A DNA stretch of 64,000 bases from Aeromicrobium phoceense (GCF_013868155.1 NZ_JACEOG010000002.1:62001-126000), one strand, 5' to 3'; positions 31,320 through 40,738 are shown, counted from the stretch's first letter. Notes: a model not told the origin generated them from the letters alone. Made by a program: numbers and translations.

Positions 31320-32492
31320 GTGGTCGCGCCCCTGGTCGAACCCGCCGACGAACTGACCATCGACGAAGTGCGTCGGTACAGCCGCCACCTGATCATCCCC
31401 GACGTGGGCATGACGGGACAGAAGCGGCTGAAGAACGCGAAGGTGCTGGTCATCGGCGCCGGTGGACTCGGCAGCCCCGCCCTGCTCTACCTCGCGGCGG
31501 CCGGCGTCGGCACCCTCGGCATCATCGACGACGACGTCGTCGACGAGTCGAACCTGCAGCGCCAGGTGATCCACGGCCAGTCCGACATCGACAAGCCCAA
31601 GGTGCAGAGCGCCGCGGAGTCGGTGGCCGAGACGAACCCGTACGTCAACGTCATCACGCACAACGTGCGCCTGGACAACGACAACGTGCTGGACATCTTC
31701 AGCCAGTACGACCTGATCCTCGACGGCACCGACAACTTCGCCACGCGCTACCTGGTGAACGACGCGGCCGTCATCCTGAACAAGCCGTACGTGTGGGGCT
31801 CGATCTACCGCTTCGAGGGCCAGGTCTCGGTCTTCTGGGCGCAGGAGGGACCGCAGTACCGCGACCTCTACCCCGAGCCGCCGCCGCCGGGCATGGTCCC
31901 GTCGTGCGCCGAGGGCGGCGTGCTGGGCGTCCTGTGCGCCTCGATCGGGTCGATCATGGTCACCGAGGCGATCAAGCTGCTCACCGGCATCGGTGACCCG
32001 CTCATCGGCCGCCTCATGGTCTACGACGCGCTCGAGATGCGGTACACGACGCTGAAGGTCCGCCGTGACCCCAATGGCGTGCTGCCCACCGAGCTGATGG
32101 GCGACTACGAGGCGTTCTGCGGTGCGATCAGCGACGAGGCCGCCGACGCGGCCGCCGACTCCACGATCTCGGTCGCGACGCTCGACGGCTGGCTCAAGGA
32201 GCGCAATGACGGGGGCCGCGACTTCGTCCTGGTCGACGTGCGCGAGCCCAACGAGTACGAGATCAACCAGATCCCCGGGTCGGTGCTGATCCCCAAGGGC
32301 GAGATCCTCGCCGGCAAGGCGTTCGACCGGCTGCCGCAGGACAAGCAGGTCGTCCTGCACTGCAAGTCGGGCGTCCGCTCGGCCGAGGCGCTCGCGGTGC
32401 TCAAGGGCGCCGGCTACTCCGACGCCGTGCACGTCGGCGGCGGCGTCGTGGCGTGGGTCAACCAGATCGACCCGAGCCAGCCCAACTACTGA
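31320..32492 (+). CDS. moeZ: adenylyltransferase/sulfurtransferase MoeZ
   Basis: The 390-residue fusion has a ThiF/MoeB adenylation domain (GAGGLGSPALLYLAAAGVG, DDDVVDESNLQRQ, DGTDNFATRYLVND) and a C-terminal rhodanese domain (about residues 285-385) with active-site Cys in LHCKSGVRS. MoeZ activates and thiolates the C-terminus of ubiquitin-like sulfur carriers (MoaD, CysO, ThiS). The CxxC zinc pairs of classical MoeB are missing, as in other actinobacterial MoeZ proteins. The GTG start has GGAG 9 nt upstream. Confidence 0.95.
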   Translation: MVAPLVEPADELTIDEVRRYSRHLIIPDVGMTGQKRLKNAKVLVIGAGGLGSPALLYLAAAGVGTLGIIDDDVVDESNLQRQVIHGQSDIDKPKVQSAAESVAETNPYVNVITHNVRLDNDNVLDIFSQYDLILDGTDNFATRYLVNDAAVILNKPYVWGSIYRFEGQVSVFWAQEGPQYRDLYPEPPPPGMVPSCAEGGVLGVLCASIGSIMVTEAIKLLTGIGDPLIGRLMVYDALEMRYTTLKVRRDPNGVLPTELMGDYEAFCGAISDEAADAAADSTISVATLDGWLKERNDGGRDFVLVDVREPNEYEINQIPGSVLIPKGEILAGKAFDRLPQDKQVVLHCKSGVRSAEALAVLKGAGYSDAVHVGGGVVAWVNQIDPSQPNY

Positions 32493-32531
32493 GGCTCGTC
32501 CAGCCCCGGTCCTGCTGACAGGATCGGGGCC

Positions 32532-32822
32532 ATGGACGAGGACTTCACCGAGGCCGTGCTCGAGGTCGTCGAGCAGATCCCGCCGGGATGCGTCGCGACG
32601 TACGGCCTCATCGCGGAGCGGCTGGGCCGCGGCGGCGCGCGCCAGGTCGGGCGGGTCATGTCGCTCGAGGGTCACGGCGTGCCGTGGTGGCGCGTCGTCC
32701 GCGCCGACGGCTCCCTGCCGGCGCACCTGGTCGTCGACGCCCAGCAGCACTGGCGCGACGAAGGCACCCCGGTCCGCAGCGGCCGCGTGGTCGTGAAGGA
32801 CGCGCTGGCTCCCGACTTCTGA
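32532..32822 (+). CDS. alkyltransferase-like (ATL) protein
   Basis: The 96-residue MGMT-fold protein has the DNA-binding helix-turn-helix and arginine finger region (TYGLIAERLGRGGARQVGRVM) and LEGHGVPWWRVVRADG. The PCHR active-site motif is PWWR here (Trp52-Trp53), so it cannot accept alkyl groups. ATL proteins flip O6-alkylguanine and pass it to nucleotide excision repair. It is placed next to adnAB and near uvrD2, a repair neighbourhood. The equivalent M. tuberculosis gene is Rv3204. Confidence 0.9.
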   Translation: MDEDFTEAVLEVVEQIPPGCVATYGLIAERLGRGGARQVGRVMSLEGHGVPWWRVVRADGSLPAHLVVDAQQHWRDEGTPVRSGRVVVKDALAPDF

Positions 32823-32854
32823 GGACTGTCGGGGCCGTCTGGTTGCATGGTCCT

Positions 32855-35800
32855 GTGCCCGAACTCGTCCTCCGGCGGCCCGATGCCGTGCGTGCCGCAG
32901 CGCCCTCGCTCGACGAGGCCCAGCGCTCGGTCGTGGACCACCGTGGCGGGCCGCTGCTCGTCCTGGCCGGACCCGGAACGGGCAAGACCACCACGCTCGT
33001 CGAGGTCGTCGTCGACCGCATCGAGTCCGGCGAGCTCACCCCCGACCAGATCCTCGTCCTGACCTTCAGCCGCAAGGCCGCGGGCGAGCTGCGCGACCGG
33101 ATCGGGCGGCGCCTGTCGGGCACCGCCGCCACCGTGCCGGCGATGACCTTCCACGCGTTCTGCTACGCCCTCGTGCGCGAGTTCAGCGATCCCGAGGCGT
33201 TCGCCGCCCCGCCCGAGCTGATGACCGCCCCGGCCCGCGACGCCGTGGTCGCCGACCTGCTCGGCGGGCACGACCCCGCCACCTGGCCCGAGTCCCTGCG
33301 CGAGGCGCTCGGCACCCGCGGCCTGGCGGCCGAGCTCCAGTCGTTCATGGCCGCGGCGGTCACGCGCGGCCTCGGCCCCGACGACCTGCGCGCGCTGGCG
33401 ATCACCCGCGAGCGGCCCGAGTGGGCCCGCGTCGCCGACGCGATCGAGGAGTACCACCAGGTCATCGACTTCCAGAACCGCACGGACTACACCGACCTCG
33501 TCACGCGCGCCGCGGCGATCGCCGGCGACCGCGACCACCGCCGGGCGCTGCGCGACCGCTACCGACTCGTCGTGGTCGACGAGTACCAGGACACCGACCC
33601 GCTGCAGGTCCGGCTGCTGCACGACCTGGCCGGCGACGGTCGCGACCTCGTCGTGGTGGGCGACCACGACCAGGCGATCTACGGCTTCCGCGGCGCCGAT
33701 CCGGCGGCGATCACGCGCTTCCCCCAGCAGTTCGCGTCGGCCGGCCGGCCGGCGCCCACCGTTGCCCTCACCACCACCCGTCGCTTCGGGCCGCGGATCC
33801 TGACCGCCGCGCGCGTGGCGCTGGGGAACCCGCCGGTTCCGCCGGGACTCGACGCCCGCGCCGCCGACCAGCACCGCAATCTGAAGTCGGCCGCCTCTGA
33901 GGAGGGACGGGTGGAGGTCGCCACGTACGCGTCCGCCACCGCCGAGGCCGAGCACATCGCCGGCCTCCTGCGCCGGGCCCATCTCGACGACGGCCTCTCC
34001 TGGTCCGACATGGCGGTCCTGGTGCGCACCGGCGCCGACCTCACCCGGCTCCAGCGCGTGCTCGGCCCCGCCGGTGTGCCGGTGGAGGTGGCGGGCGACG
34101 AGGTGCCGCCCGTGGCCCAGCCCGCGGTCCGGACGCTGCTGCTGGCCCTCGAGGCCGCCGACCGGATCGCGCGCGAGGAGGCGCTCGACACCGAGACGGC
34201 CGAGGCCCTGCTCACCGGTCCGCTCGCCGGGCTCGACGGGCCGGCGATGCGCCGGCTCGGCCGTGCCCTCCGTCAGCGCGATCCGGAGACCCCGTCGGGC
34301 GACCTCGTGGCCGCGGCGCTCCTGGATCCCGCGGCGCTGGGCCTCACCACCACCGATCGCTCCACCGCCGACGCCGTCGGCGCGGCCCGCGACCTCGCCG
34401 CACTCCTCGGTCGGGCGGCGACCGTGCTGCGACGCGGCGAGCCGCCCGAGCAGGCGCTCTGGCTGCTGTGGGACGGCACCGGCTGGCCGGCCCGTCTGCG
34501 CGAGCAGTGGGCCGGCGTCGAGGGCCGCGTGCACGCCGACCGCGACCTCGACGCGGTGTGCGCGCTCTTCCGCCACGCGGCCAGGGCGGAGGAGGGCGGC
34601 CGCCGCCGCGACGCCGTGAACTTCGTGGCCGAGCTGCGCGCCCAGCAGATCCCCGCCGACCAGCTCGAGACCAGCGCCACGCGCCCCGATGCCGTCCGGC
34701 TGATGACGGCCCACCGGTCGAAGGGGCTGGAGTGGCCGCTCGTGGTGGTCGCCGGCGTGCAGGCCCAACGGTGGCCCGACCTGCGCACGCGCGGCAGCCT
34801 GCTGCGCTCGGAGCACCTCGACGGCCCGGCCGAGCCCGGTGCGCGCGGCGAGCAGCTGCGCGAGGAGCGCCGATTGTTCTACGTCGCCTGCACCCGTGCC
34901 ACCAGCCGCCTGGTGGTCACCGCGGTCCAGACGCCCACCGACGACGGGGATCAGCCGTCGCGCTTCGTCGCCGAGCTGCTCGGCGCCGGGTTCGGCACCG
35001 ACGCCGACCTCCCGCTGGGCCGGCCGGCGCGTCCCGTGTCGCTGCGTGGCGTGGTCGCCGAGCTGCGACGCGTCGGCGAGCAGGCCGAGGACCCGGCGGT
35101 GCGCGACGAGGCCGCCGCGATGCTGGCCGAGATCGTCCGTGCCGACCTGCCGCCCACCCGGGCGGCCGACCCCGACCGCTGGTGGGGGCTGTCCGGTCCC
35201 ACCCTGTCCGACGCTCCGTGGCGACCACAGGACCACCCGCTGGCCCTGTCCGGGTCGGCGGTCGAGGGGATCACCGCGTGCTCGCTGCGCTGGTTCCTCG
35301 GCCGCGAGGCGCACGGCGAGTCCGCCTCCACGTCGGCGCAGGGCTTCGGCTCGATCGTGCACGCCCTCGCAGCCGACGTGGTCCAGCGCGGGGTCGAGCC
35401 CGACGAGGTGGCCATGGCCGCCCGGCTCGACGAGGTCTGGCACCGGCTCGACCACCAGGCGGCCTGGCTGGGTGAGCGCGAGCGGCAGGCCGCCCACGAG
35501 ACGCTCGTCCGGTTCGCGCGGTGGCACCGGGCCAACCCGCGCACGCCGCTGGCGGCCGAGCACGCATTCACCACCACGCTCGTGGTCGGCGGTGAGGAGG
35601 TCCTGCTTCGCGGCTCCATGGACCGCGTCGAGATCGACGCCGAGGGGCGGGTCCACGTCGTCGCCTTCAAGACCAGCCGCAACGCGCCCGGCCCGCGCAA
35701 GATCGCCGAGCACGCCCAGCTCGGCATCTACCAGGTCGCCGTCGAGCACGGGGCCGTCGCGTCGCTCGGGGTCGACCAGGCCCGCTCCGGTGGTGCCGAG

Positions 35801-36034
35801 CTCGTCCAGCTCCGCACGCCCGCCGGCGCCAAGGACCCGGACTCCCCGAAGGTCCAGCCGCAGGCCGCACCCGCGCCCGAGGAGGCGTTCTTCGCCCTCG
35901 AGCTGCTGGCCGAGTCGGCCCGCGTCGTGCGCGACGAGAGCCTCGTGGCGCGCCCCAACGAGCACTGCGGCTTCTGCGACTTCCAGACCCTGTGCCCCGT
36001 GATCACCGGCCCCACGGTCGGGGGTCTCGAATGA
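32855..36034 (+). CDS. adnA: AdnA, helicase-nuclease subunit of AdnAB
   Basis: The 1059-residue UvrD-like motor has Walker A GPGTGKTT and VVVDEYQDTDP, and motif VI in LFYVACTRATSR. A C-terminal RecB-type nuclease region carries four Fe-S cysteines (C809, C1038, C1041, C1047). AdnAB resects double-strand breaks in actinobacteria. The nuclease site reads GSMDRVE (Asp923), then VVAFKTS: the usual Asp of the D-x-K motif is Ala937, with Lys939 kept, so the A-subunit nuclease is probably inactive. GTG 32855 starts just before the aligned N-terminus. adnB follows after 13 bp. Confidence 0.93.
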   Translation: MPELVLRRPDAVRAAAPSLDEAQRSVVDHRGGPLLVLAGPGTGKTTTLVEVVVDRIESGELTPDQILVLTFSRKAAGELRDRIGRRLSGTAATVPAMTFHAFCYALVREFSDPEAFAAPPELMTAPARDAVVADLLGGHDPATWPESLREALGTRGLAAELQSFMAAAVTRGLGPDDLRALAITRERPEWARVADAIEEYHQVIDFQNRTDYTDLVTRAAAIAGDRDHRRALRDRYRLVVVDEYQDTDPLQVRLLHDLAGDGRDLVVVGDHDQAIYGFRGADPAAITRFPQQFASAGRPAPTVALTTTRRFGPRILTAARVALGNPPVPPGLDARAADQHRNLKSAASEEGRVEVATYASATAEAEHIAGLLRRAHLDDGLSWSDMAVLVRTGADLTRLQRVLGPAGVPVEVAGDEVPPVAQPAVRTLLLALEAADRIAREEALDTETAEALLTGPLAGLDGPAMRRLGRALRQRDPETPSGDLVAAALLDPAALGLTTTDRSTADAVGAARDLAALLGRAATVLRRGEPPEQALWLLWDGTGWPARLREQWAGVEGRVHADRDLDAVCALFRHAARAEEGGRRRDAVNFVAELRAQQIPADQLETSATRPDAVRLMTAHRSKGLEWPLVVVAGVQAQRWPDLRTRGSLLRSEHLDGPAEPGARGEQLREERRLFYVACTRATSRLVVTAVQTPTDDGDQPSRFVAELLGAGFGTDADLPLGRPARPVSLRGVVAELRRVGEQAEDPAVRDEAAAMLAEIVRADLPPTRAADPDRWWGLSGPTLSDAPWRPQDHPLALSGSAVEGITACSLRWFLGREAHGESASTSAQGFGSIVHALAADVVQRGVEPDEVAMAARLDEVWHRLDHQAAWLGERERQAAHETLVRFARWHRANPRTPLAAEHAFTTTLVVGGEEVLLRGSMDRVEIDAEGRVHVVAFKTSRNAPGPRKIAEHAQLGIYQVAVEHGAVASLGVDQARSGGAELVQLRTPAGAKDPDSPKVQPQAAPAPEEAFFALELLAESARVVRDESLVARPNEHCGFCDFQTLCPVITGPTVGGLE

Positions 36035-36047
36035 TCGGAGCACCGCA

Positions 36048-39000
36048 GTGACCCCCCTCGTCCGCGACACCGACCACCTGCGCGAGGTGCTGGGCATCCC
36101 CTTCAGCGATCCGCAGCTGGCCGCGATCACCGCCGACCCGGCGCAGCCCCAGGCGATCATCGCCGGCGCCGGTGCGGGCAAGACCGCGGTCATGGCGGCG
36201 CGCGTCGTGTGGCTCGTGGGCCACCTCGGCTACGCACCCGACCGCCTGCTCGGGCTCACGTTCACGTCGAAGGCCGCCGCCGAGCTGGCCGGCCGGGTGC
36301 GCGAGTCGCTCGACCTCGTCGGCGACTTCTCCGAGTTCGGCGAGCCCACGGTCTCGACCTACCACGCCTTCGCCGGCACGCTGATCGCGGAGCACGGGCT
36401 GCGGATGGGGATCGAGCCCGACCTGCGCGTGCTGGCCGACGCGACCCGGTTCCAGATCGCGGCGCGCACCGCCCGAGGCCACGACGGTCCGCTGCGGCAC
36501 GTCTCGGCCTGGCTGCCCACCGTGATCGGCGACGTGCTCGAGCTCGACGGCCAGCTGTCCGAGCACCTCGTCACCACCGACGAGCTCCGCGCGTTCGACC
36601 GAACCACGATCGAGGCGGCCGAGCGGGCCGAGAAGCCGCTCAAGTGGCACGAGGAGATCGTCGCCGCGTGCCTCAAGCGCGACGAGCTGGCCGACCTCGT
36701 CGACGAGTACCGCGCGGCCAAGGCCGACGCCGGCGTCATGGACTTCTCCGACCAGATGGCCTGGGGTGCCCAGCTCGCCACCGTGCCCGAGGTCCAGCAG
36801 GTGCTGCGGGAGCGCTACGACGTGGTGCTGCTCGACGAGTACCAGGACACGTCGGTGGCCCAGCGCGACCTGTTGCAGGCCCTGTTCGCCGGCCGTCCGA
36901 TCAGTGCGGTCGGCGACCCGGCCCAGGGCATCTACGGCTGGCGCGGCGCCGCCTCGGGCAACCTCACCGCGTTCCTCGACGACTTCCCGGGCGCGGGCGG
37001 CGAGAAGGGACGGCTGTTCAGCCTCGACGTCACGCGTCGGTGCGCGCCGGAGATCATCGACCTCGCCGGCTACGTCGCCCGCGACTACTACGGCTCGCCC
37101 GGGATCGCCGAGATCGTGACGCCGCTGCGGGCGGCCCCCGAGAACCCGTCGGGCGAGGTCTCGGTCGCCCTGCACGAGGGGGTGGCCCAGGAGATCGAGG
37201 CGCTGGTCGACCTCGTCGTGCAGTCGGTCGAGAGCGGCGTGTCGCGACGCGACATCGCGATCCTGGTGCGCACCACCAACGAGAACCCGGAGATCGTCCG
37301 TGCCCTGCGCTCGCGGGGGCTCCCCGTCGAGATCGTCGGCCTCACCGGCCTGCTCCAGCAGCCCGAGGTCGTCGACGTCCTCTCCGTGCTGGCCGTGCTG
37401 GACGACGTCACCGCCAACCCGGCGATGCTCCGCCTGCTCACCGGGGTGCGCTGGCGGATCGGCGAGCGCGACCTCGCGCTGCTCGGCCAGCGAGCGGCCG
37501 AGCTCGGGCGCCAGTGGCGCAGTGGGGGAGAGCCGGACGGCTCCGATCCCGACGCGGTCCTGCAGGCGGCCCTCGACGAGGCCACGGCCGGCGTCGATCC
37601 CACCGAGATCGTCTCGCTCGCCGAGGCCGTGGAGGATCCGGGCCCGGGGCAGTACTCCGAGGCCGCGCGCACCCGCTTTGCCGACCTGGCCGCGATGTTG
37701 CGGCGGCTGCGACGCCACGCCCACGAGCCGCTGCTCGACCTGGCCCGCCGCGTCGTCACCGAGCTCGACCTCGACGTGGAGCTTCCGGTCGCCGGCGTCC
37801 CCACCGACAACCTCGCGCTGCTGATCGACGCGATCGGCGACTACGCCCAGCACGACCGCTACGCCTCGCTGCCGGGTCTGCTGGCGCACCTCGACGCCGA
37901 GCGCGAGTACAACGAGGGCATGGAGCTGAGCGCTCCGTCCGACGCCGACTCGATCAAGCTGCTGACGATCCACCGGGCCAAGGGGCTGGAGTTCGAGGAG
38001 GTCTTCGTGCCGTTCGTGTCCGGCACGGTCTTCCCTTCCGGGCGCGGCCGTTCGCGCTGGCCCACGGTCGCCAAGGCCCTCCCAGCGCCGCTGCGCGGCG
38101 ACGTCGACTTCGTGCCGCAGGTCGCCGAGTTCACCGGCCCGGCGAAGAAGGCGTTCGAGGAGGACACCCGTCGCGACGCGCTGATGGAGGAGATCCGGCT
38201 CGCCTACGTGGCGTTCACGCGAGCCAAGCGACGCCTGCACGTCAGTGGCCACCGGTGGGGTCGCACCCAGCTGCGTCCGCGCGCCGAGTCGGCGTTCCTG
38301 GTCGACGTGCGCGACTGGCTGGCCCAGCGTGGCATCGAGCCGGTCGTGTGGGCCGAGCCGCCCGCCGACGACGACCAGAACCCCCATCTCGTCGATCAGA
38401 CCGTGCCCTGGCCGGTCGCGCTCACCTCGTTCGACCGCCGCCGCGAGCTCGCCGACGCCGTCCGTGGGCACCTGCACGAGCCGCAGGCTCCTCCCGTGGA
38501 GGGCGACGAGCGCCTCGCCGAGCTGCGCACCGACCTCGACCTGCTCCTGGAGGAGGCGCGGGCGCGTGCCGAGCGGCGCATCGAGGTCACCCTGCCCGCG
38601 TCCCTGTCGGCCACCGACGTGCTCGCGCTCGACGCCGACGAGGAGGCCTTCGTCCGGTCGCTGGCGCGCCCGATGCCCCGCCGCCCGTCGGCGGCCGCGC
38701 GGTTCGGCACGAAGTTCCACGCCTGGATCGAGTCCCGGTACGGCCAGCAGACGCTGCTGGACCCCGACGAGCTGCCCGGGCGCGGCGATGCCGAGGTCGC
38801 CGACGAGTCCGATCTCGAGGCGCTCAAGGAGGCCTTCGAGTCCGGGCCGTTCGCGGGTCGCGAGCCCCTGGTCGTCGAGGCGCCGTTCTCCCTGCGGCTC
38901 GGCGGCCAGCAGGTGATCGGCCGCATCGACGCCGTGTTCGCCACCGAGCTGGCCGACGGTCAGGCGGGGTTCGAGGTCGTCGACTGGAAGACCAACCGCA

Positions 39001-39176
39001 CGCCCGACGCCGATCCGCTGCAGCTCGCGCTCTACCGGATCGCCTGGGCCGAGATGCAGGGCATCGAGCCCGAGCGAGTGGTGGGCACCTTCCACTACGT
39101 GCGGCTCGGCTCGTCGCGCACGTTCGACGACCTGCCCGACCGGGCGGCACTCGAGGCCCGGCTCGGGTTACGGTGA
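36048..39176 (+). CDS. adnB: AdnB, helicase-nuclease subunit of AdnAB
   Basis: The 1042-residue partner has a UvrD-like motor with Walker A GAGAGKTAV, LLDEYQDTS, and a motif VI region LAYVAFTRAKRRLHVSGHRWG. The C-terminal RecB-type nuclease is complete: FHAWIESRYG, GRIDAVF, VVDWKTNR and the QLALYRIAW element. AdnB is the lead ATP-driven motor of AdnAB in mycobacteria. GTG 36048 has GGAG 7 nt upstream. Its stop lies 3 nt before nudC. Confidence 0.95.
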   Translation: MTPLVRDTDHLREVLGIPFSDPQLAAITADPAQPQAIIAGAGAGKTAVMAARVVWLVGHLGYAPDRLLGLTFTSKAAAELAGRVRESLDLVGDFSEFGEPTVSTYHAFAGTLIAEHGLRMGIEPDLRVLADATRFQIAARTARGHDGPLRHVSAWLPTVIGDVLELDGQLSEHLVTTDELRAFDRTTIEAAERAEKPLKWHEEIVAACLKRDELADLVDEYRAAKADAGVMDFSDQMAWGAQLATVPEVQQVLRERYDVVLLDEYQDTSVAQRDLLQALFAGRPISAVGDPAQGIYGWRGAASGNLTAFLDDFPGAGGEKGRLFSLDVTRRCAPEIIDLAGYVARDYYGSPGIAEIVTPLRAAPENPSGEVSVALHEGVAQEIEALVDLVVQSVESGVSRRDIAILVRTTNENPEIVRALRSRGLPVEIVGLTGLLQQPEVVDVLSVLAVLDDVTANPAMLRLLTGVRWRIGERDLALLGQRAAELGRQWRSGGEPDGSDPDAVLQAALDEATAGVDPTEIVSLAEAVEDPGPGQYSEAARTRFADLAAMLRRLRRHAHEPLLDLARRVVTELDLDVELPVAGVPTDNLALLIDAIGDYAQHDRYASLPGLLAHLDAEREYNEGMELSAPSDADSIKLLTIHRAKGLEFEEVFVPFVSGTVFPSGRGRSRWPTVAKALPAPLRGDVDFVPQVAEFTGPAKKAFEEDTRRDALMEEIRLAYVAFTRAKRRLHVSGHRWGRTQLRPRAESAFLVDVRDWLAQRGIEPVVWAEPPADDDQNPHLVDQTVPWPVALTSFDRRRELADAVRGHLHEPQAPPVEGDERLAELRTDLDLLLEEARARAERRIEVTLPASLSATDVLALDADEEAFVRSLARPMPRRPSAAARFGTKFHAWIESRYGQQTLLDPDELPGRGDAEVADESDLEALKEAFESGPFAGREPLVVEAPFSLRLGGQQVIGRIDAVFATELADGQAGFEVVDWKTNRTPDADPLQLALYRIAWAEMQGIEPERVVGTFHYVRLGSSRTFDDLPDRAALEARLGLR

Positions 39177-39179
39177 GGC

Positions 39180-40046
39180 GTGGATTTCGCGTTCGAACGG
39201 GCCAGGCACGACCGAGCGGGGAACCTGAGGCCGCGCGATGACCTGTGGAAGACGCCCGACACCCGGGTGCTCGTCCTCGGCGGCGAGCACGTCGCGACGA
39301 TCGACGGCCCTGCTCTGCGGTGGACGACGGTCGACGAGGCGCCCGACGGCGAGTGGATCCTGCTCGGCGACCAGAACGGCAGGCGTCACGCGGCCGTGGC
39401 GCTGCAGCGGGTCCCGCGCGAGCTGAGTCCCGTCAGCATCCGGGTGCTGGCCCCCCTGCTCGACCCCGACGAGCTGTCGCTGGCGATCCACGCGGTGGGC
39501 CTGGCGCGGTGGCTGCAGTCGCACACCTACTGCTCCCGCTGCGGCGAGTACCTCTACAGCGCCCAAGCGGGTCACCTGCGGGTCTGCCCGTCGTGCGGCA
39601 CCGAGCACTACCCCCGCACCGACCCGGCCGTGATCATGCTCGTCACCGACGAGGACGACCGCTGCCTCCTGGCGCGCAACCCGAACTGGCCCGAGGGCCG
39701 CTTCTCCACGCTGGCCGGATTCGTCGAGCCGGGGGAGACCCTCGAGGACGCGGTGCGCCGCGAGGTGGCCGAGGAGGTCGGGATCACCGTCGGCGATGCC
39801 ACCTACCTGGGCAGCCAGCCGTGGCCGTTCCCGCAGAGCCTCATGCTCGGCTTCCGCGCGGTGGCCGAGTCCACGGACTTCACGCTCGACGACAAGGAGA
39901 TCGCCGAGGCGCGCTGGTTCACCCGCGAGGAGCTCGTGCAGGCGATCGAGGACGAGACCGTCGCCCTGCCGCCAGCGAAGGTCTCGATCTCGCGGTGGCT
40001 CGTGGAGCAGTGGTACGGCGGCGACCTGCCCGGCACCTGGTCCTGA
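39180..40046 (+). CDS. nudC: NAD+ diphosphatase (NudC-type NUDIX, RNA decapping)
   Basis: The 288-residue protein has a zinc ribbon (CSRCG and CPSCG, residues about 119-139), the NUDIX box GFVEPGETLEDAVRREVAEEVG, and the NudC-specific SQPWPFPQSLM after it. NudC hydrolyses NADH/NAD+ and removes NAD caps from RNA. The GTG start at 39180 lies 3 nt after the adnB stop. TACGGT at 39169-39174 is only 5 nt upstream, so start or promoter assignment is less certain here. The order matches Rv3199c. Confidence 0.93.
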   Translation: MDFAFERARHDRAGNLRPRDDLWKTPDTRVLVLGGEHVATIDGPALRWTTVDEAPDGEWILLGDQNGRRHAAVALQRVPRELSPVSIRVLAPLLDPDELSLAIHAVGLARWLQSHTYCSRCGEYLYSAQAGHLRVCPSCGTEHYPRTDPAVIMLVTDEDDRCLLARNPNWPEGRFSTLAGFVEPGETLEDAVRREVAEEVGITVGDATYLGSQPWPFPQSLMLGFRAVAESTDFTLDDKEIAEARWFTREELVQAIEDETVALPPAKVSISRWLVEQWYGGDLPGTWS

Positions 40047-40057
40047 CAGGGGTCGGG

Positions 40058-40459
40058 TCAGCCCCGGTTCAGAGCCGGAGGGAGGTCCGTCGCGGCGAAG
40101 TCGTCTCCGACGAACAGGAGCGGCTCGCCGGTTTCGGTAGCCAGGGCGTAGGCGAAGCAGTCACCGAAGTTGAGGCGGGCTCGATGGCCCGACCCGCGGC
40201 CGAAGTCGCGGTAGGCCTCGCGCGCGGTCTTGGCGTGCCCTGCCGTGACGGGCTCGATGGCGACACCCCAGTCGCGCAACAGGGCGTCGAGCTGGCGCGA
40301 GAGCGCCGGGTCGCCAGCCTGGTCGACGACGATGCCGAGCTCGAGATAGGTGCCGGCGGACATGCGCGGACCCGACGCCGAGGCGAGGGACCGGTCGATC
40401 GCCTCCCAGCCGGGCTCACGCTTGATGACGGCGACGACGGCCGAGGTGTCGACGATCAC
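40058..40459 (-). CDS. vapC: VapC-family PIN-domain toxin
   Basis: The 133-residue PIN ribonuclease has the acidic residues Asp4 (MIVDTSA), Glu40 (TYLELGI), Asp100 (NFGDCFAYALA) and Asp119/Asp120 (VGDDFAATD), the complete catalytic set. VapC toxins cleave tRNA or rRNA at specific sites. It overlaps vapB by four bases. The module interrupts the nudC-mycoredoxin part of the conserved cluster on the opposite strand, which indicates acquisition. Confidence 0.93.
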   Translation of the reverse strand: MIVDTSAVVAVIKREPGWEAIDRSLASASGPRMSAGTYLELGIVVDQAGDPALSRQLDALLRDWGVAIEPVTAGHAKTAREAYRDFGRGSGHRARLNFGDCFAYALATETGEPLLFVGDDFAATDLPPALNRG

Positions 40460-40692
40460 CGGGGCAAGCCGGCCTCGTCGTACAGGTCGCCGGAGTCCAG
40501 CGGCTTGTCGGCGGCGAGTTGCTGCATCACGTGGATGCGGTCGAGTCGGGCGGCGTCGGAGGACTCTCGCTCGAGCTCGGCCAGCAGCCTCTCGAGCGCG
40601 AGCTCGATGGCACTCGTCTGAGTGCGTCCCGTGCGGAGCGCGACCTCGCGCGCCAGCTCGTGGACGTGCTCGTTCTTGATGTTGAGGGCCAT
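40456..40692 (-). CDS. vapB: VapB-family antitoxin
   Basis: The 78-residue protein (ALNIKNEHVHELAREVALRTGRTQTSAIELALERLL) matches the Rv0623-like/PSK_trans_fac antitoxin family: N-terminal DNA-binding segment and C-terminal toxin-wrapping region (DSGDLYDEAGLPR). ATG 40692 follows TAGAAT by 6 nt, so the mRNA is leaderless. An imperfect operator GGTGT-N4-ACACC lies just upstream, expected for autoregulation by VapBC. Confidence 0.92.
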   Translation of the reverse strand: MALNIKNEHVHELAREVALRTGRTQTSAIELALERLLAELERESSDAARLDRIHVMQQLAADKPLDSGDLYDEAGLPR

Positions 40693-40698
40693 GGTGGA

Positions 40699-40704
40699 AT
40701 TCTA
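40699..40704 (-). promoter_or_regulatory. -10 element of leaderless vapBC promoter
   Basis: Minus-strand TAGAAT, 6 nt, ATG at 40692. Confidence 0.6.
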
Positions 40705-40713
40705 CCTCACGTG

Positions 40714-40727
40714 GGTGTCATTACACC
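40714..40727 (-). promoter_or_regulatory. inverted repeat upstream of vapBC
   Basis: GGTGT-CATT-ACACC, 5-bp arms, immediately upstream of the -10 region. A candidate VapBC operator. Confidence 0.45.
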
Positions 40728-40738
40728 ATGGGCGTGGG

